A stretch of 11,948 bases of DNA from an archaeon (GTDB taxonomy: Archaea; Thermoproteota; Nitrososphaeria; Nitrososphaerales; Nitrosopumilaceae): positions 1 to 11,948 of the forward strand of contig SBBK01000202.1 in NCBI GenBank assembly GCA_005240025.1, written 5' to 3'. Of this stretch, positions 6,403-11,948 are shown one piece after another. Position 1 is the first letter of the stretch. Every line of letters begins with the position of its first letter. The notes under the pieces were generated by a model. That model searched no databases. It had not been told where the DNA came from and saw only the letters and a list, made by a program, of their open reading frames with translations. The position numbers were made by a program, and so were the translations under genes.

Positions 6403-6424
6403 ATATAAAAGGCTCTTTTTATAT
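6403..6424 (-). promoter_or_regulatory. ATATAAAA inverted repeat at the tRNA 3' end
   Basis: A perfect 8-bp inverted repeat (6403-6410/6417-6424) with a 6-nt loop starts at the tRNA discriminator base. It could fold after the tRNA and influence 3' processing, or the ATATAAAAA could be a TATA box giving the 23S its own promoter. Sequence alone does not decide. Confidence 0.35.
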
Positions 6425-6508
6425 GGACCGAGCGAGATTTGAACTCGCAGCCTCTACCTTACCTGTATAAAATGCAAGGGTAGCGATCTTCCGTTGATCT
6501 ATCGGCCC
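6424..6508 (-). tRNA. tRNA-Ala(UGC): tRNA-Ala(UGC) with a 13-nt intron
   Basis: The full cloverleaf can be drawn: acceptor GGGCCGA/TCGGTCC with the G3:U70 pair that marks alanine tRNA, D stem GATC/GATC, anticodon stem CTACC/GGTAG, T stem GCGAG/CTCGC with loop TTCAAAT, and discriminator A73. The anticodon is TGC. CCA is not encoded. The intron (6460-6472) sits after position 37 in a canonical BHB: CTTG:CAGG central helix with bulges CAT and TAA. A TATA box lies about 25-33 nt upstream. Its place just before 23S is that of the tRNA-Ala in euryarchaeal 16S-23S spacers. Confidence 0.96.
6460..6472 (-). other. tRNA-Ala intron, canonical position 37/38
   Basis: The intron reads TTTTATACAGGTA. The central helix CTTG:CAGG is flanked by 3-nt bulges CAT and TAA. 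Cleavage after the second bulge base on each side gives an anticodon loop CTTGCAA. It needs archaeal splicing endonuclease and tRNA ligase. Confidence 0.92.
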
Positions 6509-6532
6509 GTTCCAGTAATTATGAATATCAAA

Positions 6533-6541
6533 CTTATTATA
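6533..6541 (-). promoter_or_regulatory. TATA box of tRNA-Ala
   Basis: TATAATAAG on the minus strand, its 3' edge 24 nt before the first tRNA base, at the usual archaeal TATA-to-start distance. It indicates that the tRNA-23S unit has its own promoter, separate from 16S. Confidence 0.65.
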
Positions 6542-6594
6542 GCTAACCAAGAAAAGATTTAAGACCTGCTTATTGAGTGAAACAAGTTATAGTC

Positions 6595-6622
6595 GTCCAA
6601 CACAAGAATGATTTTGTTGGAC
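6595..6622. repeat. 8-bp inverted repeat GTCCAACA/TGTTGGAC
   Basis: A perfect 8-bp stem (6595-6602/6615-6622) with a 12-nt loop, between the small helical gene and the tRNA promoter. It is not followed by a T tract on either strand, so it is probably not a simple terminator. Confidence 0.5.
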
Positions 6623-6628
6623 TCCTAA

Positions 6629-6677
6629 TAGCAAACCTGCGTAATCTTTACCTGCGTAATCTTTATTTGGTTTGCTA
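6629..6677. repeat. 15-bp tandem repeat inside a 9-bp inverted repeat
   Basis: CCTGCGTAATCTTTA occurs twice in direct tandem (6636-6650, 6651-6665). The pair is enclosed by TAGCAAACC (6629-6637) and GGTTTGCTA (6669-6677), a perfect 9-bp inverted repeat overlapping the first unit by 2 nt. It lies upstream of tRNA-Ala. The function is unknown; a regulator site or a slipped duplication in a hairpin are both possible. Confidence 0.6.
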
Positions 6678-6750
6678 TAATACTTAGGTATTATATTTGA
6701 AAGATATTTAACAACACTTTAGTGTCTTTCATATATCCAAGAAGAAATTA

Positions 6751-7047
6751 TTATTTGTAAGATTCCATTGCTTTACGTAGTTCATCAATATGAGGTTCTA
6801 GAGATTTATATACGGACCCATAGGCATCTAAAGTATCTCTTATGCCTGCAGAATAAAGAGCAAAATCATGAACCGGTAGCTCATTTTTCTTTTGATTTAT
6901 TAGTCTTTCAAAATCTTTCAATCTTGTAGTTATATCGTTGTTAGTTTTGTCTAAGTTCGTTGCTTTTGCCATATCTATCGAAAAGTATACAGCAGAAATC
7001 TTTTTATCTTTATAGTAAAACCAGTGGGCGTGTTCCAGATAACACAT
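6751..7047 (-). CDS. Small charged helical protein of unknown function, 72-98 aa
   Basis: The longest frame is 98 aa. Its ATG overlaps the stop of the transglutaminase-like gene (TAATG), which would allow coupled translation. The part after Met27 (MAKATNLDKTNNDITTRLKD...) is rich in Lys, Asp, Glu and Leu, looks all-helical or coiled-coil, and has no signal peptide or cysteines. The first 26 residues, by contrast, are encoded by DNA containing TTATCTGGAACACGCCCA, the end of hairpin element B, and look unlike the rest. A TATACTT box lies 15-22 nt before the ATG at 6969, so a leaderless 72-aa product starting there is a good alternative. No family is recognised. It probably belongs with the preceding envelope gene if the longer start is used. 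Confidence 0.5.
   Translation of the reverse strand: MCYLEHAHWFYYKDKKISAVYFSIDMAKATNLDKTNNDITTRLKDFERLINQKKNELPVHDFALYSAGIRDTLDAYGSVYKSLEPHIDELRKAMESYK
7025..7042 (-). repeat. Solo copy of the hairpin-element end motif
   Basis: TTATCTGGAACACGCCCA is identical to 924-941 at the start of element B. The complementary arm GGGCGTGTTC is missing here, so this is a truncated end lying across the junction of two genes. Confidence 0.6.
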
Positions 7048-8144
7048 TATGGTTCAACGGTTTGTAAAGCATTTCCTGTACGAGCATGATATATTTTTGA
7101 ATCAGGTCCAGGTCTTTGTATATATTCTATATTTTCAATACCCAAATCTTGCACAATAGTTTTTCCTATCTGAAAGCCTTCTGCTGTTGTTTCAGCAATA
7201 TGATAAGTATCATCACCTAAATTAAAACTTAAATCATTCTTATTTGTGTAATTACCTTCAACAGCAACTGTTATGTGACTATTGTTGGTATACACAAGTC
7301 TATAATCTATGTCGGTTTGTTCGAGTAAAGAAGCGTACAGTATCACTTTTCCACTACAGTCAGAATTCTCAGTCATTAGAACCTCATTTGGTTTCTTTAA
7401 TGTCTCTACACCTGAGAATGCTTCTTGGAAATTATATTCTATTTCTTTTGTAACAAAATCTAATAATTTTTGAGCTTTTCTTTCTTTAGAATTTTCTTTT
7501 CCGGCTAGAGAATTTACTAATCTTTCTAGTGATGGTTCTCCTTTTTTCGATACAAAGGTCCCATGATTTGGTATACTACTATATGTTCCATAGTCATCCA
7601 CATCAGTATAAGCGTACAAATATCCGCCATAAATACTACTATTGTGTAAAAATCCTTGCAATTCTTTTATTGTTACAGAATAATCAGCGGTTTTATGTTT
7701 GATAATAATTGAATCTGATGGATCAACCTTGAAATCTTTTGCAGGAAATCTGAAAAAATAATGCCCTGGTTTTGTTAATGCATACTCATCAAGTTCGATT
7801 CTATTTCCAACAAAATCTCCAGAATTCGTTTTACCAAATTCAATCGCACTAGGGTTTTCAGATAATCTAGATAAGGATTCTTCGGTATATGTGTTTATTG
7901 GCATTGATAAGTACAGCATACCCTGATCTAGATTGTATTTTTCTAATTCTGCGTCAGTACCTGTGATTTGTTTCATAAAATCTGGATTTGAAAATTCTGG
8001 CTGTGATAAATAACTCAAAGCAGTATTCCTTAATTTTTGTTGAACCTGCTCAGTTTTTCTATCCTGATATTTTCCATATCCCAAAACACCTGCAGCTAAA
8101 GAAATAGATACTAATCCTACTGCGAGTACTTTTTTTAGATTCAT
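7047..8144 (-). CDS. Membrane-anchored transglutaminase-like protein
   Basis: A 365-aa product from ATG at 8144; numbering here counts an extra residue from the TTG just before it. Residues 5-24 form one hydrophobic segment (VLAVGLVSISLAAGVLGYG) after two lysines, a signal anchor, so the rest should lie outside the membrane. The middle is not recognised. Residues 225-325 match the transglutaminase-like fold: helix with Cys264 (NSDCSGKVILYASLLE), then His291 (NNSHITVAVEG), then YHIAETTAEG, where Glu319 takes the place of the usual Asp. This is the papain-like Cys-His-acid triad used by proteases and cross-linkers; the substrate is unknown. A TATA box centred 26 nt before the ATG and no Shine-Dalgarno sequence suggest a leaderless mRNA. 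The small helical gene follows with TAATG overlap. Confidence 0.75.
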   Translation of the reverse strand: MNLKKVLAVGLVSISLAAGVLGYGKYQDRKTEQVQQKLRNTALSYLSQPEFSNPDFMKQITGTDAELEKYNLDQGMLYLSMPINTYTEESLSRLSENPSAIEFGKTNSGDFVGNRIELDEYALTKPGHYFFRFPAKDFKVDPSDSIIIKHKTADYSVTIKELQGFLHNSSIYGGYLYAYTDVDDYGTYSSIPNHGTFVSKKGEPSLERLVNSLAGKENSKERKAQKLLDFVTKEIEYNFQEAFSGVETLKKPNEVLMTENSDCSGKVILYASLLEQTDIDYRLVYTNNSHITVAVEGNYTNKNDLSFNLGDDTYHIAETTAEGFQIGKTIVQDLGIENIEYIQRPGPDSKIYHARTGNALQTVEP

Positions 8145-8165
8145 CAATAATAGTATATAGTCAAT

Positions 8166-8193
8166 ATTTATAAATCTTATTAGTAATTTACTA
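8166..8193 (-). promoter_or_regulatory. TATA box and upstream palindrome of the transglutaminase-like gene
   Basis: TTTATAAAT (8166-8174) is centred about 26 nt before the ATG, which fits a leaderless transcript. Six nt further upstream is TAGTAATTTACTA (8181-8193), a perfect palindrome around one centre base, placed where a regulator overlapping the BRE could bind. The operator role is inferred. Confidence 0.5.
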
Positions 8194-8230
8194 CTATTAA
8201 ATTAGTGCATAAAATTACGCATCTCAAAGC

Positions 8231-10282
8231 CTACATAAATTTTTCTATTATTTCCCAGTCAGTCAACGGCAAAGAGCATGTATTGTTCTGGCATATATAA
8301 ACTGTAGGCTTTCCATCAACAGGTATCTTCCCTTTTACTAAATCTAATGGTAAAGGGTTATCCATATCGACAACCACCATAATTTTATTTGGAATATAAC
8401 GACTGTGAATTTTTGCAACGAGGTTTTCCATTTCAGTTGATCCAATATTACCAACTATAACAATCTCCTTCGGTTTTCTAAGATACATATCAGCTGCAGC
8501 AATCAAATTTCCAGTGAAAAAAGGATTTTCTTCCATCTGCTTGGAAAAAATCTGTAAAGTCTTTTCAGCAACGTCAAAATATTTTCTGTCTTGTACCAGG
8601 GTAAAAAGTCTTAAAAATGCATGTGCAGCAATTGCATTCCCAGAAGGAATTGATTGATCCATACATGTCTTATTTCGTGTAATTAATTTTTCATGATCAT
8701 TAGAAGTAAAAAAGAATCCACCCTGATTTTCATCACAAAACTGATCAATGAGACGTATCGAAAGTTTTTTTGCAGCATCAAGATAGTACATATTTGAGGT
8801 TGCTTCAAAAAGATCAATTAGAGCGTCGATAAAATATGCGTAATCATCTAGATAGCCATTCAATTTTACAGTACCATCTTTGAATGTACTCATCAATCTT
8901 CCTTCTTTGTCTTTATCTTTGTAAAGATTCTCCATGATAAAGCAAGTTGCATTTTTAGCAGCAGTAAGATATTTTTTATCTCTTGTAACATTGTACCCCT
9001 GAACAAATGCTCCGATCATCAAACTATTCAGACTTGTTAAAATCTTTTCGTCCCGAAAAGGCTTTGGCCTCTTTTCTCTTTCAAGAAACAATTTTTCTTT
9101 TCCGCTTCTCAGCTTTAGTAAAGTTTCCTCAGAAGTTAATCCGACCTCACTAGCAACTTCGTCTACTGATCGCTGCACATGCAAAATATTCTTTCCTTCA
9201 AAATTTCCTTCTGGTTTCGTATTATAGTAACGAGAAATTATCTCGCCGTCATTTTCACCTAAAATCTTCTTGATTTCTTGATCTGTCCATACAAAAAATA
9301 GTCCCTCTTCACCTTCGCTGTCAGCATCCTGTGTTGAATAAAATCCTCCTAATGGATCAGTCATCTCACGTAAAACATAATCCAGTATTTCTATACCAAT
9401 TTTTTTGTAAAATATTTGACCTGTAACCTGATACGTCCAAAAATATAGTTGTGCCAACTGCGCATTGTCATAAAGCATTTTTTCAAAATGAGGAACAAGC
9501 CAATGTGAATCGGTAGAATAACGGTGAAAGCCTCCTCCTAACTGATCATAAATTCCACCTAAAGCCATTTTCTCAAGGGTGTAAGCTACCTTGTTACTAT
9601 CAGTAGCATCACCTGCCTGTTGAGCATGACGCAAAAATAGCGCTAAAGAAGAAGTGCATGGAAATTTTGGGGCAGATCCAAAACCACCATTCTTTGAATC
9701 AAAAATATGTGATAATTCTTTAACTGCTGTAGAAACAATATCTGGATTAATTGCTCGTCCATGTGAGCAGTATTCTTCTGAATAGTGTTTCATAGTTTTT
9801 TGAATATCAGAAACTGTTTTGCTGATATCTTCGCGATAGGCTGCTGCCACTTCCTCAAGAACTCTTCGAAAGCCAGGCATATCATAAATATCATCAGGAG
9901 GAAAATATGTTCCACCATAAAAAGGAACTTGATCTGGTGTTAAGAACATAGTTAGGGGCCAACCACCTCCCCGTTTCATAAAAAGCTGAACTGCAATCTG
10001 ATATATCTGATCAATATCAGGTCGCTCTTCGCGATCAACCTTAATATTCACAAAATACTTGTTCATGATCGCTGCAATCTCTTCATTCTCAAATGATTCA
10101 CGCTCCATGACGTGACACCAATGACATGCCGAATATCCGATTGAAAGCAGTATTGGCTTATTCTCCTGTCTAGCTTTTTCAAACGCTTCCTCTCCCCAAC
10201 TATACCAGTCAACGGGATTATAGGCATGCTGAAGTAGATAAGGAGATGTCTCATGAATAAGTCTATTTGGTCGACGTGTCAT
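8231..10282 (-). CDS. YyaL/SPATA20 family protein: thioredoxin-like domain plus alpha/alpha barrel (DUF255)
   Basis: A 683-aa protein, the usual length of the family. Residues from about 5 to 165 are the DUF255 thioredoxin fold with [21 protein letters not shown], the CHWC motif at Cys53-Cys56, [10 protein letters not shown] and [13 protein letters not shown]. The remainder is the six-hairpin barrel related to N-acylglucosamine epimerases and glycosidases, with [15 protein letters not shown] and [14 protein letters not shown] at about 242-276 and [10 protein letters not shown] near 318-327. The biochemical role is unsettled across the family; it is probably a cytoplasmic redox or carbohydrate enzyme. 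Start choice: a longer frame reaches 10363, but GGAG lies 7 nt before the ATG at 10282 and only 1 nt before the one at 10288, and homologues begin near this point. It is divergent from the LD-carboxypeptidase gene, about 165 bp apart. Confidence 0.93.
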   Translation of the reverse strand: MTRRPNRLIHETSPYLLQHAYNPVDWYSWGEEAFEKARQENKPILLSIGYSACHWCHVMERESFENEEIAAIMNKYFVNIKVDREERPDIDQIYQIAVQLFMKRGGGWPLTMFLTPDQVPFYGGTYFPPDDIYDMPGFRRVLEEVAAAYREDISKTVSDIQKTMKHYSEEYCSHGRAINPDIVSTAVKELSHIFDSKNGGFGSAPKFPCTSSLALFLRHAQQAGDATDSNKVAYTLEKMALGGIYDQLGGGFHRYSTDSHWLVPHFEKMLYDNAQLAQLYFWTYQVTGQIFYKKIGIEILDYVLREMTDPLGGFYSTQDADSEGEEGLFFVWTDQEIKKILGENDGEIISRYYNTKPEGNFEGKNILHVQRSVDEVASEVGLTSEETLLKLRSGKEKLFLEREKRPKPFRDEKILTSLNSLMIGAFVQGYNVTRDKKYLTAAKNATCFIMENLYKDKDKEGRLMSTFKDGTVKLNGYLDDYAYFIDALIDLFEATSNMYYLDAAKKLSIRLIDQFCDENQGGFFFTSNDHEKLITRNKTCMDQSIPSGNAIAAHAFLRLFTLVQDRKYFDVAEKTLQIFSKQMEENPFFTGNLIAAADMYLRKPKEIVIVGNIGSTEMENLVAKIHSRYIPNKIMVVVDMDNPLPLDLVKGKIPVDGKPTVYICQNNTCSLPLTDWEIIEKFM

Positions 10283-10289
10283 TTTCATT

Positions 10290-10360
10290 CTCCTTCTATT
10301 AGATCTTCCTAGCCATATCTTTTTAATATTGTGTTCCAAATAACTGGTCGTAGTATATTT
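10290..10360 (-). promoter_or_regulatory. Promoter and ribosome site of the YyaL-type gene
   Basis: AAATATACTA (10351-10360) is the better TATA candidate, placing a transcript start near 10331 and a leader of about 50 nt. GGAG (10290-10293) is the Shine-Dalgarno sequence that decides the start at 10282. Between them TTATTTGGAACAC (10331-10343) repeats, with one change, the end motif of the hairpin elements at 924 and 7042. Confidence 0.45.
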
Positions 10361-10418
10361 CAATTACAAAAGCACTACACTTAACTATTTTAAAAGTAGA
10401 GATTCTGATCACAAAATA

Positions 10419-10428
10419 TTTTTATACT
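10419..10428 (+). promoter_or_regulatory. TATA box of the LD-carboxypeptidase gene
   Basis: TTTTTATACT is centred about 25 nt before the ATG at 10448 and only about 19 nt before the ATG at 10442. No Shine-Dalgarno sequence is present. The spacing favours a leaderless mRNA starting at 10448. Confidence 0.5.
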
Positions 10429-10447
10429 TAGATTATAAGATATGAAC

Positions 10448-11476
10448 ATGTTGAAACCTCCAAAATTAAACAAAGGTGACACTGTTGCTTTGCTTTCACC
10501 TTCATCAGGTTTGGGGGGAACATTTCCACACAGAATAGATAATGCTGTAAAAGCTCTACGCAACCTTGGTTTTGTAGTAAAGGAATTTCCTACAACTCGC
10601 AAATTAACAGGTCATCACAGTGCAGGAACTCCAGAAGAAAGAGCAAAAGATATAAACGATGCATTTGGTGACAAGTCTGTAAAAGCAATAATATGCACCA
10701 TAGGTGGAATGACAGCGAATCAAATACTCAAACATCTAGATTTTTCAATAGTAAGAGATAATCCTACTATATTCTGTGGTTATTCTGATATCTCAGTTCT
10801 CCATTATGCTCTCAATACAAAAAATAATCTTGTAACATTCTATGGTCCTGCTGCAATGACCCAATTTGGAGAATTCCCTAAACCATTAGATTACACAATA
10901 GAATATTTTTTGAAAGCTATTACAAAAACACAACCTGTAGGAAGTATACAGCCATCACAAAAATGGACAGATGAATTTATGGATTGGTCTACAAATGCAG
11001 ATATGATAAGACCTAGAAACATGATGGGCAACAACGGATTTGAATGGCTATCAGAAGGTGATGCTCACGGTATTTCAATAGGTGGCTGTCTTCCGTCTAT
11101 ATTGCATCTGAAAGGCACAGAGTACTGGCCTGACTATAACAACAAAATATTATTTTTGGAGACACCTGAAGGTGAAGATCCTGCAAAAGGGTTACCACTT
11201 TCCTATGTCGACTCTTATCTAACAGACTTAGAAATTAATGGGGTATTCGACGAAATCTGTGGACTTATATTTGGCAGACCTTACAAATATGCAGAAGCTG
11301 AAAAAACAAAATTGAAAGAAATACTCTCAAAGATCGGTGAGAAATATTCAATTCCTATCCTCTTTGGGGCAGACATAGGACACACTGATCCAATTATAAC
11401 ACTGCCTATAGGCGTGAAAATTTCAATTAATTCTGAAAAGAATTCTTTTGCAATAGAAGAAAGTGCTGTTGCATAA
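10448..11476 (+). CDS. LD-carboxypeptidase / MccF-like peptidase, family S66
   Basis: A 342-aa serine peptidase (344 aa if the ATG at 10442 is used). It opens with MLKPPKLNKGDTVALLSPSS, the usual N-terminus of the family, which with the TATA position favours 10448. Catalytic residues, numbered from 10442: nucleophile Ser115 in CGYSDISVL, Glu240 in ILFLETPEGEDP, His314 in IGHTDPIITLPIG; TIGGMTANQIL carries the conserved glycine pair. Family members cleave L,D bonds in murein peptides or, like MccF, hydrolyse peptidyl-nucleotide antibiotics such as processed microcin C. An archaeon without murein would more likely use it for defence or for scavenging bacterial wall peptides, and I cannot tell which. 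No signal peptide, so cytoplasmic. It is the only clear plus-strand protein gene in the window and runs towards 16S. Confidence 0.93.
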   Translation: MLKPPKLNKGDTVALLSPSSGLGGTFPHRIDNAVKALRNLGFVVKEFPTTRKLTGHHSAGTPEERAKDINDAFGDKSVKAIICTIGGMTANQILKHLDFSIVRDNPTIFCGYSDISVLHYALNTKNNLVTFYGPAAMTQFGEFPKPLDYTIEYFLKAITKTQPVGSIQPSQKWTDEFMDWSTNADMIRPRNMMGNNGFEWLSEGDAHGISIGGCLPSILHLKGTEYWPDYNNKILFLETPEGEDPAKGLPLSYVDSYLTDLEINGVFDEICGLIFGRPYKYAEAEKTKLKEILSKIGEKYSIPILFGADIGHTDPIITLPIGVKISINSEKNSFAIEESAVA

Positions 11477-11496
11477 AATTCAGCGATAATATGGTA

Positions 11497-11513
11497 AAAA
11501 GACATGGTCTTTT
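11497..11513 (+). terminator. Hairpin after the LD-carboxypeptidase gene
   Basis: AAAAGAC, loop ATG, GTCTTTT: a perfect 7-bp stem 20 nt past the stop codon, with T-rich 3' arm. It probably ends the plus-strand transcript before it runs into the opposing 16S gene. Confidence 0.45.
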
Positions 11514-11679
11514 GATGCGTAAAGAAATCATTCCTCTTGTGAAGAAATACATGTAGTGTAATCGCAAATCTATTTCTAATCGCTTAATAGGTGATGATAG
11601 TATAGGTATAGACATTTAGCAATTTTCTGGGAGCAATCATATTGTATCATGTCGCCCATCGCACACAAAATAAATTAAT
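11514..11679. other. Intergenic region between the peptidase gene and the 16S 3' end
   Basis: No convincing gene. On the minus strand it is the 16S 3' flank, with a T-rich stretch (AATTTATTTTGTG) directly after the anti-Shine-Dalgarno sequence that may end 16S transcription. The matching 16S processing stem would need the upstream leader, which is outside the window. Confidence 0.4.
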
Positions 11680-11712
11680 GGAGGTGATCCAGCCGCACTT
11701 AGGACAAGGAAT
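11680..11712 (-). rRNA. rrs: 16S rRNA, 3'-terminal exon
   Basis: The minus strand ends TGCGGCTGGATCACCTCC (11680-11697), the near-universal 16S 3' terminus with the anti-Shine-Dalgarno CACCTCC. The preceding bases do not continue into the expected helix 45 and decoding-site sequence (no GTAACAAGG or GGGGAACC). Instead an endonuclease ORF follows, so only the last exon is visible. The 5' limit of this exon is approximate. Confidence 0.9.
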
Positions 11713-11948
11713 CGAACACGATAACCTCGTGTTCCCGTTACCGAGTTGAAAGAAGATTAATTATTGTTTCTAGTCTCTGTTTCTTTTCTGGATGTAAAGA
11801 CCCTATTTCTTTGGAGAATTTTACCATACCTTTATTATTGGTTATAGAAAATCTCCATATCTTTCCATATTGAGCATCTTCTGACAATCTTACCTTTCCA
11901 CATTTAATGTCGAAATTTTGAATCATAGTCTTCAGTTCTTCTAAGGAC
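11713..11948 (-). other. 16S rRNA intron near helix 45, incomplete at the window edge
   Basis: Insert between the 16S 3' exon and the rest of the gene. Its 3' part holds a perfect 8-bp hairpin GAACACGA/TCGTGTTC (11714-11721/11727-11734), directly followed upstream by the stop of a LAGLIDADG-type ORF. The 5' border and splicing motif lie outside the window, so its class (BHB or group I) cannot be set. Confidence 0.75.
11738..11948 (-). CDS. C-terminal part of a LAGLIDADG-type endonuclease in the 16S intron
   Basis: An open frame from the window edge to TAA at 11738, at least 69 codons. The end (MVKFSKEIGSLHPEKKQRLE) matches the tail of the 23S intron endonuclease at 3552-4202 (IKYFNEIGIWHPIKKRKFLK) in the F..EIG..HP.KK..L pattern. 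WRFSITNNK before it is a typical beta strand of the fold. The LAGLIDADG helices would lie upstream, outside the window. It presumably cuts intron-less 16S genes near the 3' end. There is no sign of decay in the visible part. The internal ATG at 11926 is not the true start, since the frame stays open to the edge. Confidence 0.7.
   Translation of the reverse strand, partial: SLEELKTMIQNFDIKCGKVRLSEDAQYGKIWRFSITNNKGMVKFSKEIGSLHPEKKQRLETIINLLSTR

Noticed and set aside
6088..6420. Possible 5S rRNA or C/D-box sRNA in the tRNA-23S spacer (AGATGATA and CTGA boxes near 6110-6150)
   Set aside because: No 5S consensus is present; the C and D boxes are imperfect and a complete C/D'/C'/D set cannot be built.
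10283..10363. N-terminal extension of the YyaL-type protein to 10363
   Set aside because: The extra 27 residues include the element-like TTATTTGGAACAC stretch, do not fit the family, and the ribosome site spacing supports 10282.
11491..11556. 21-codon ORF MVKRHGLLMRKEIIPLVKKYM after the peptidase gene
   Set aside because: No ribosome site, overlaps the terminator-like hairpin at 11497-11513, and too short to separate from chance.
1..11948. CRISPR array
   Set aside because: No regularly spaced direct repeats; the repeated hairpins are few, inverted and irregularly placed.

Overview
The window comes from an archaeal genome. Three things show this: a tRNA intron and a 23S processing stem of the bulge-helix-bulge (BHB) type cut by archaeal splicing endonuclease; TATA boxes placed about 25 nt before starts, including apparently leaderless genes; and a 16S 3' end reading TGCGGCTGGATCACCTCC. 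Protein genes are AT-rich and the rRNA is not especially GC-rich, which suggests a mesophile. The 23S rRNA is very divergent, so I do not assign a phylum. A fast-evolving lineage with a euryarchaeal or DPANN-like operon layout is a guess.

Layout. Positions 1-1200: gene-poor DNA with two inverted hairpin-rich elements resembling IS200/IS605 ends, a possible decayed tnpB tail, and a tiny CxxC (zinc-ribbon-like) ORF. Positions 1257-6067, minus strand: a complete 23S rRNA gene interrupted by five intervening sequences of 90, about 707, 783, 129 and 141 nt in transcript order. Removing them leaves about 2.96 kb, a normal archaeal 23S length. One is a group I intron at the L1931 site with an I-CreI-like homing endonuclease. 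Three are short BHB introns, one of them between U2584 and U2585 of the peptidyl transferase centre. The fifth carries a two-motif LAGLIDADG endonuclease. Positions 6424-6508, minus strand: tRNA-Ala(UGC) with a 13-nt BHB intron. Positions 6751-8144, minus strand: a small helical protein and a membrane-anchored transglutaminase-like protein. Positions 8231-10282, minus strand: a YyaL/SPATA20 (DUF255) thioredoxin-fold protein. Positions 10448-11476, plus strand: an S66 LD-carboxypeptidase/MccF-like peptidase. Positions 11680-11948, minus strand: the 3' end of 16S rRNA, interrupted by an intron whose LAGLIDADG ORF runs off the window.

How it fits together. The order 16S - tRNA-Ala(UGC) - 23S on one strand is the canonical euryarchaeal rRNA operon, but here about 5 kb with four protein genes separates 16S from the tRNA. 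The rRNA genes hold six introns and the tRNA a seventh. Maturation would need both group I self-splicing and splicing endonuclease plus ligase. The 23S also differs at several near-universal functional nucleotides, while its helices stay paired, so it looks like a working but unusual ribosome rather than a dead gene.
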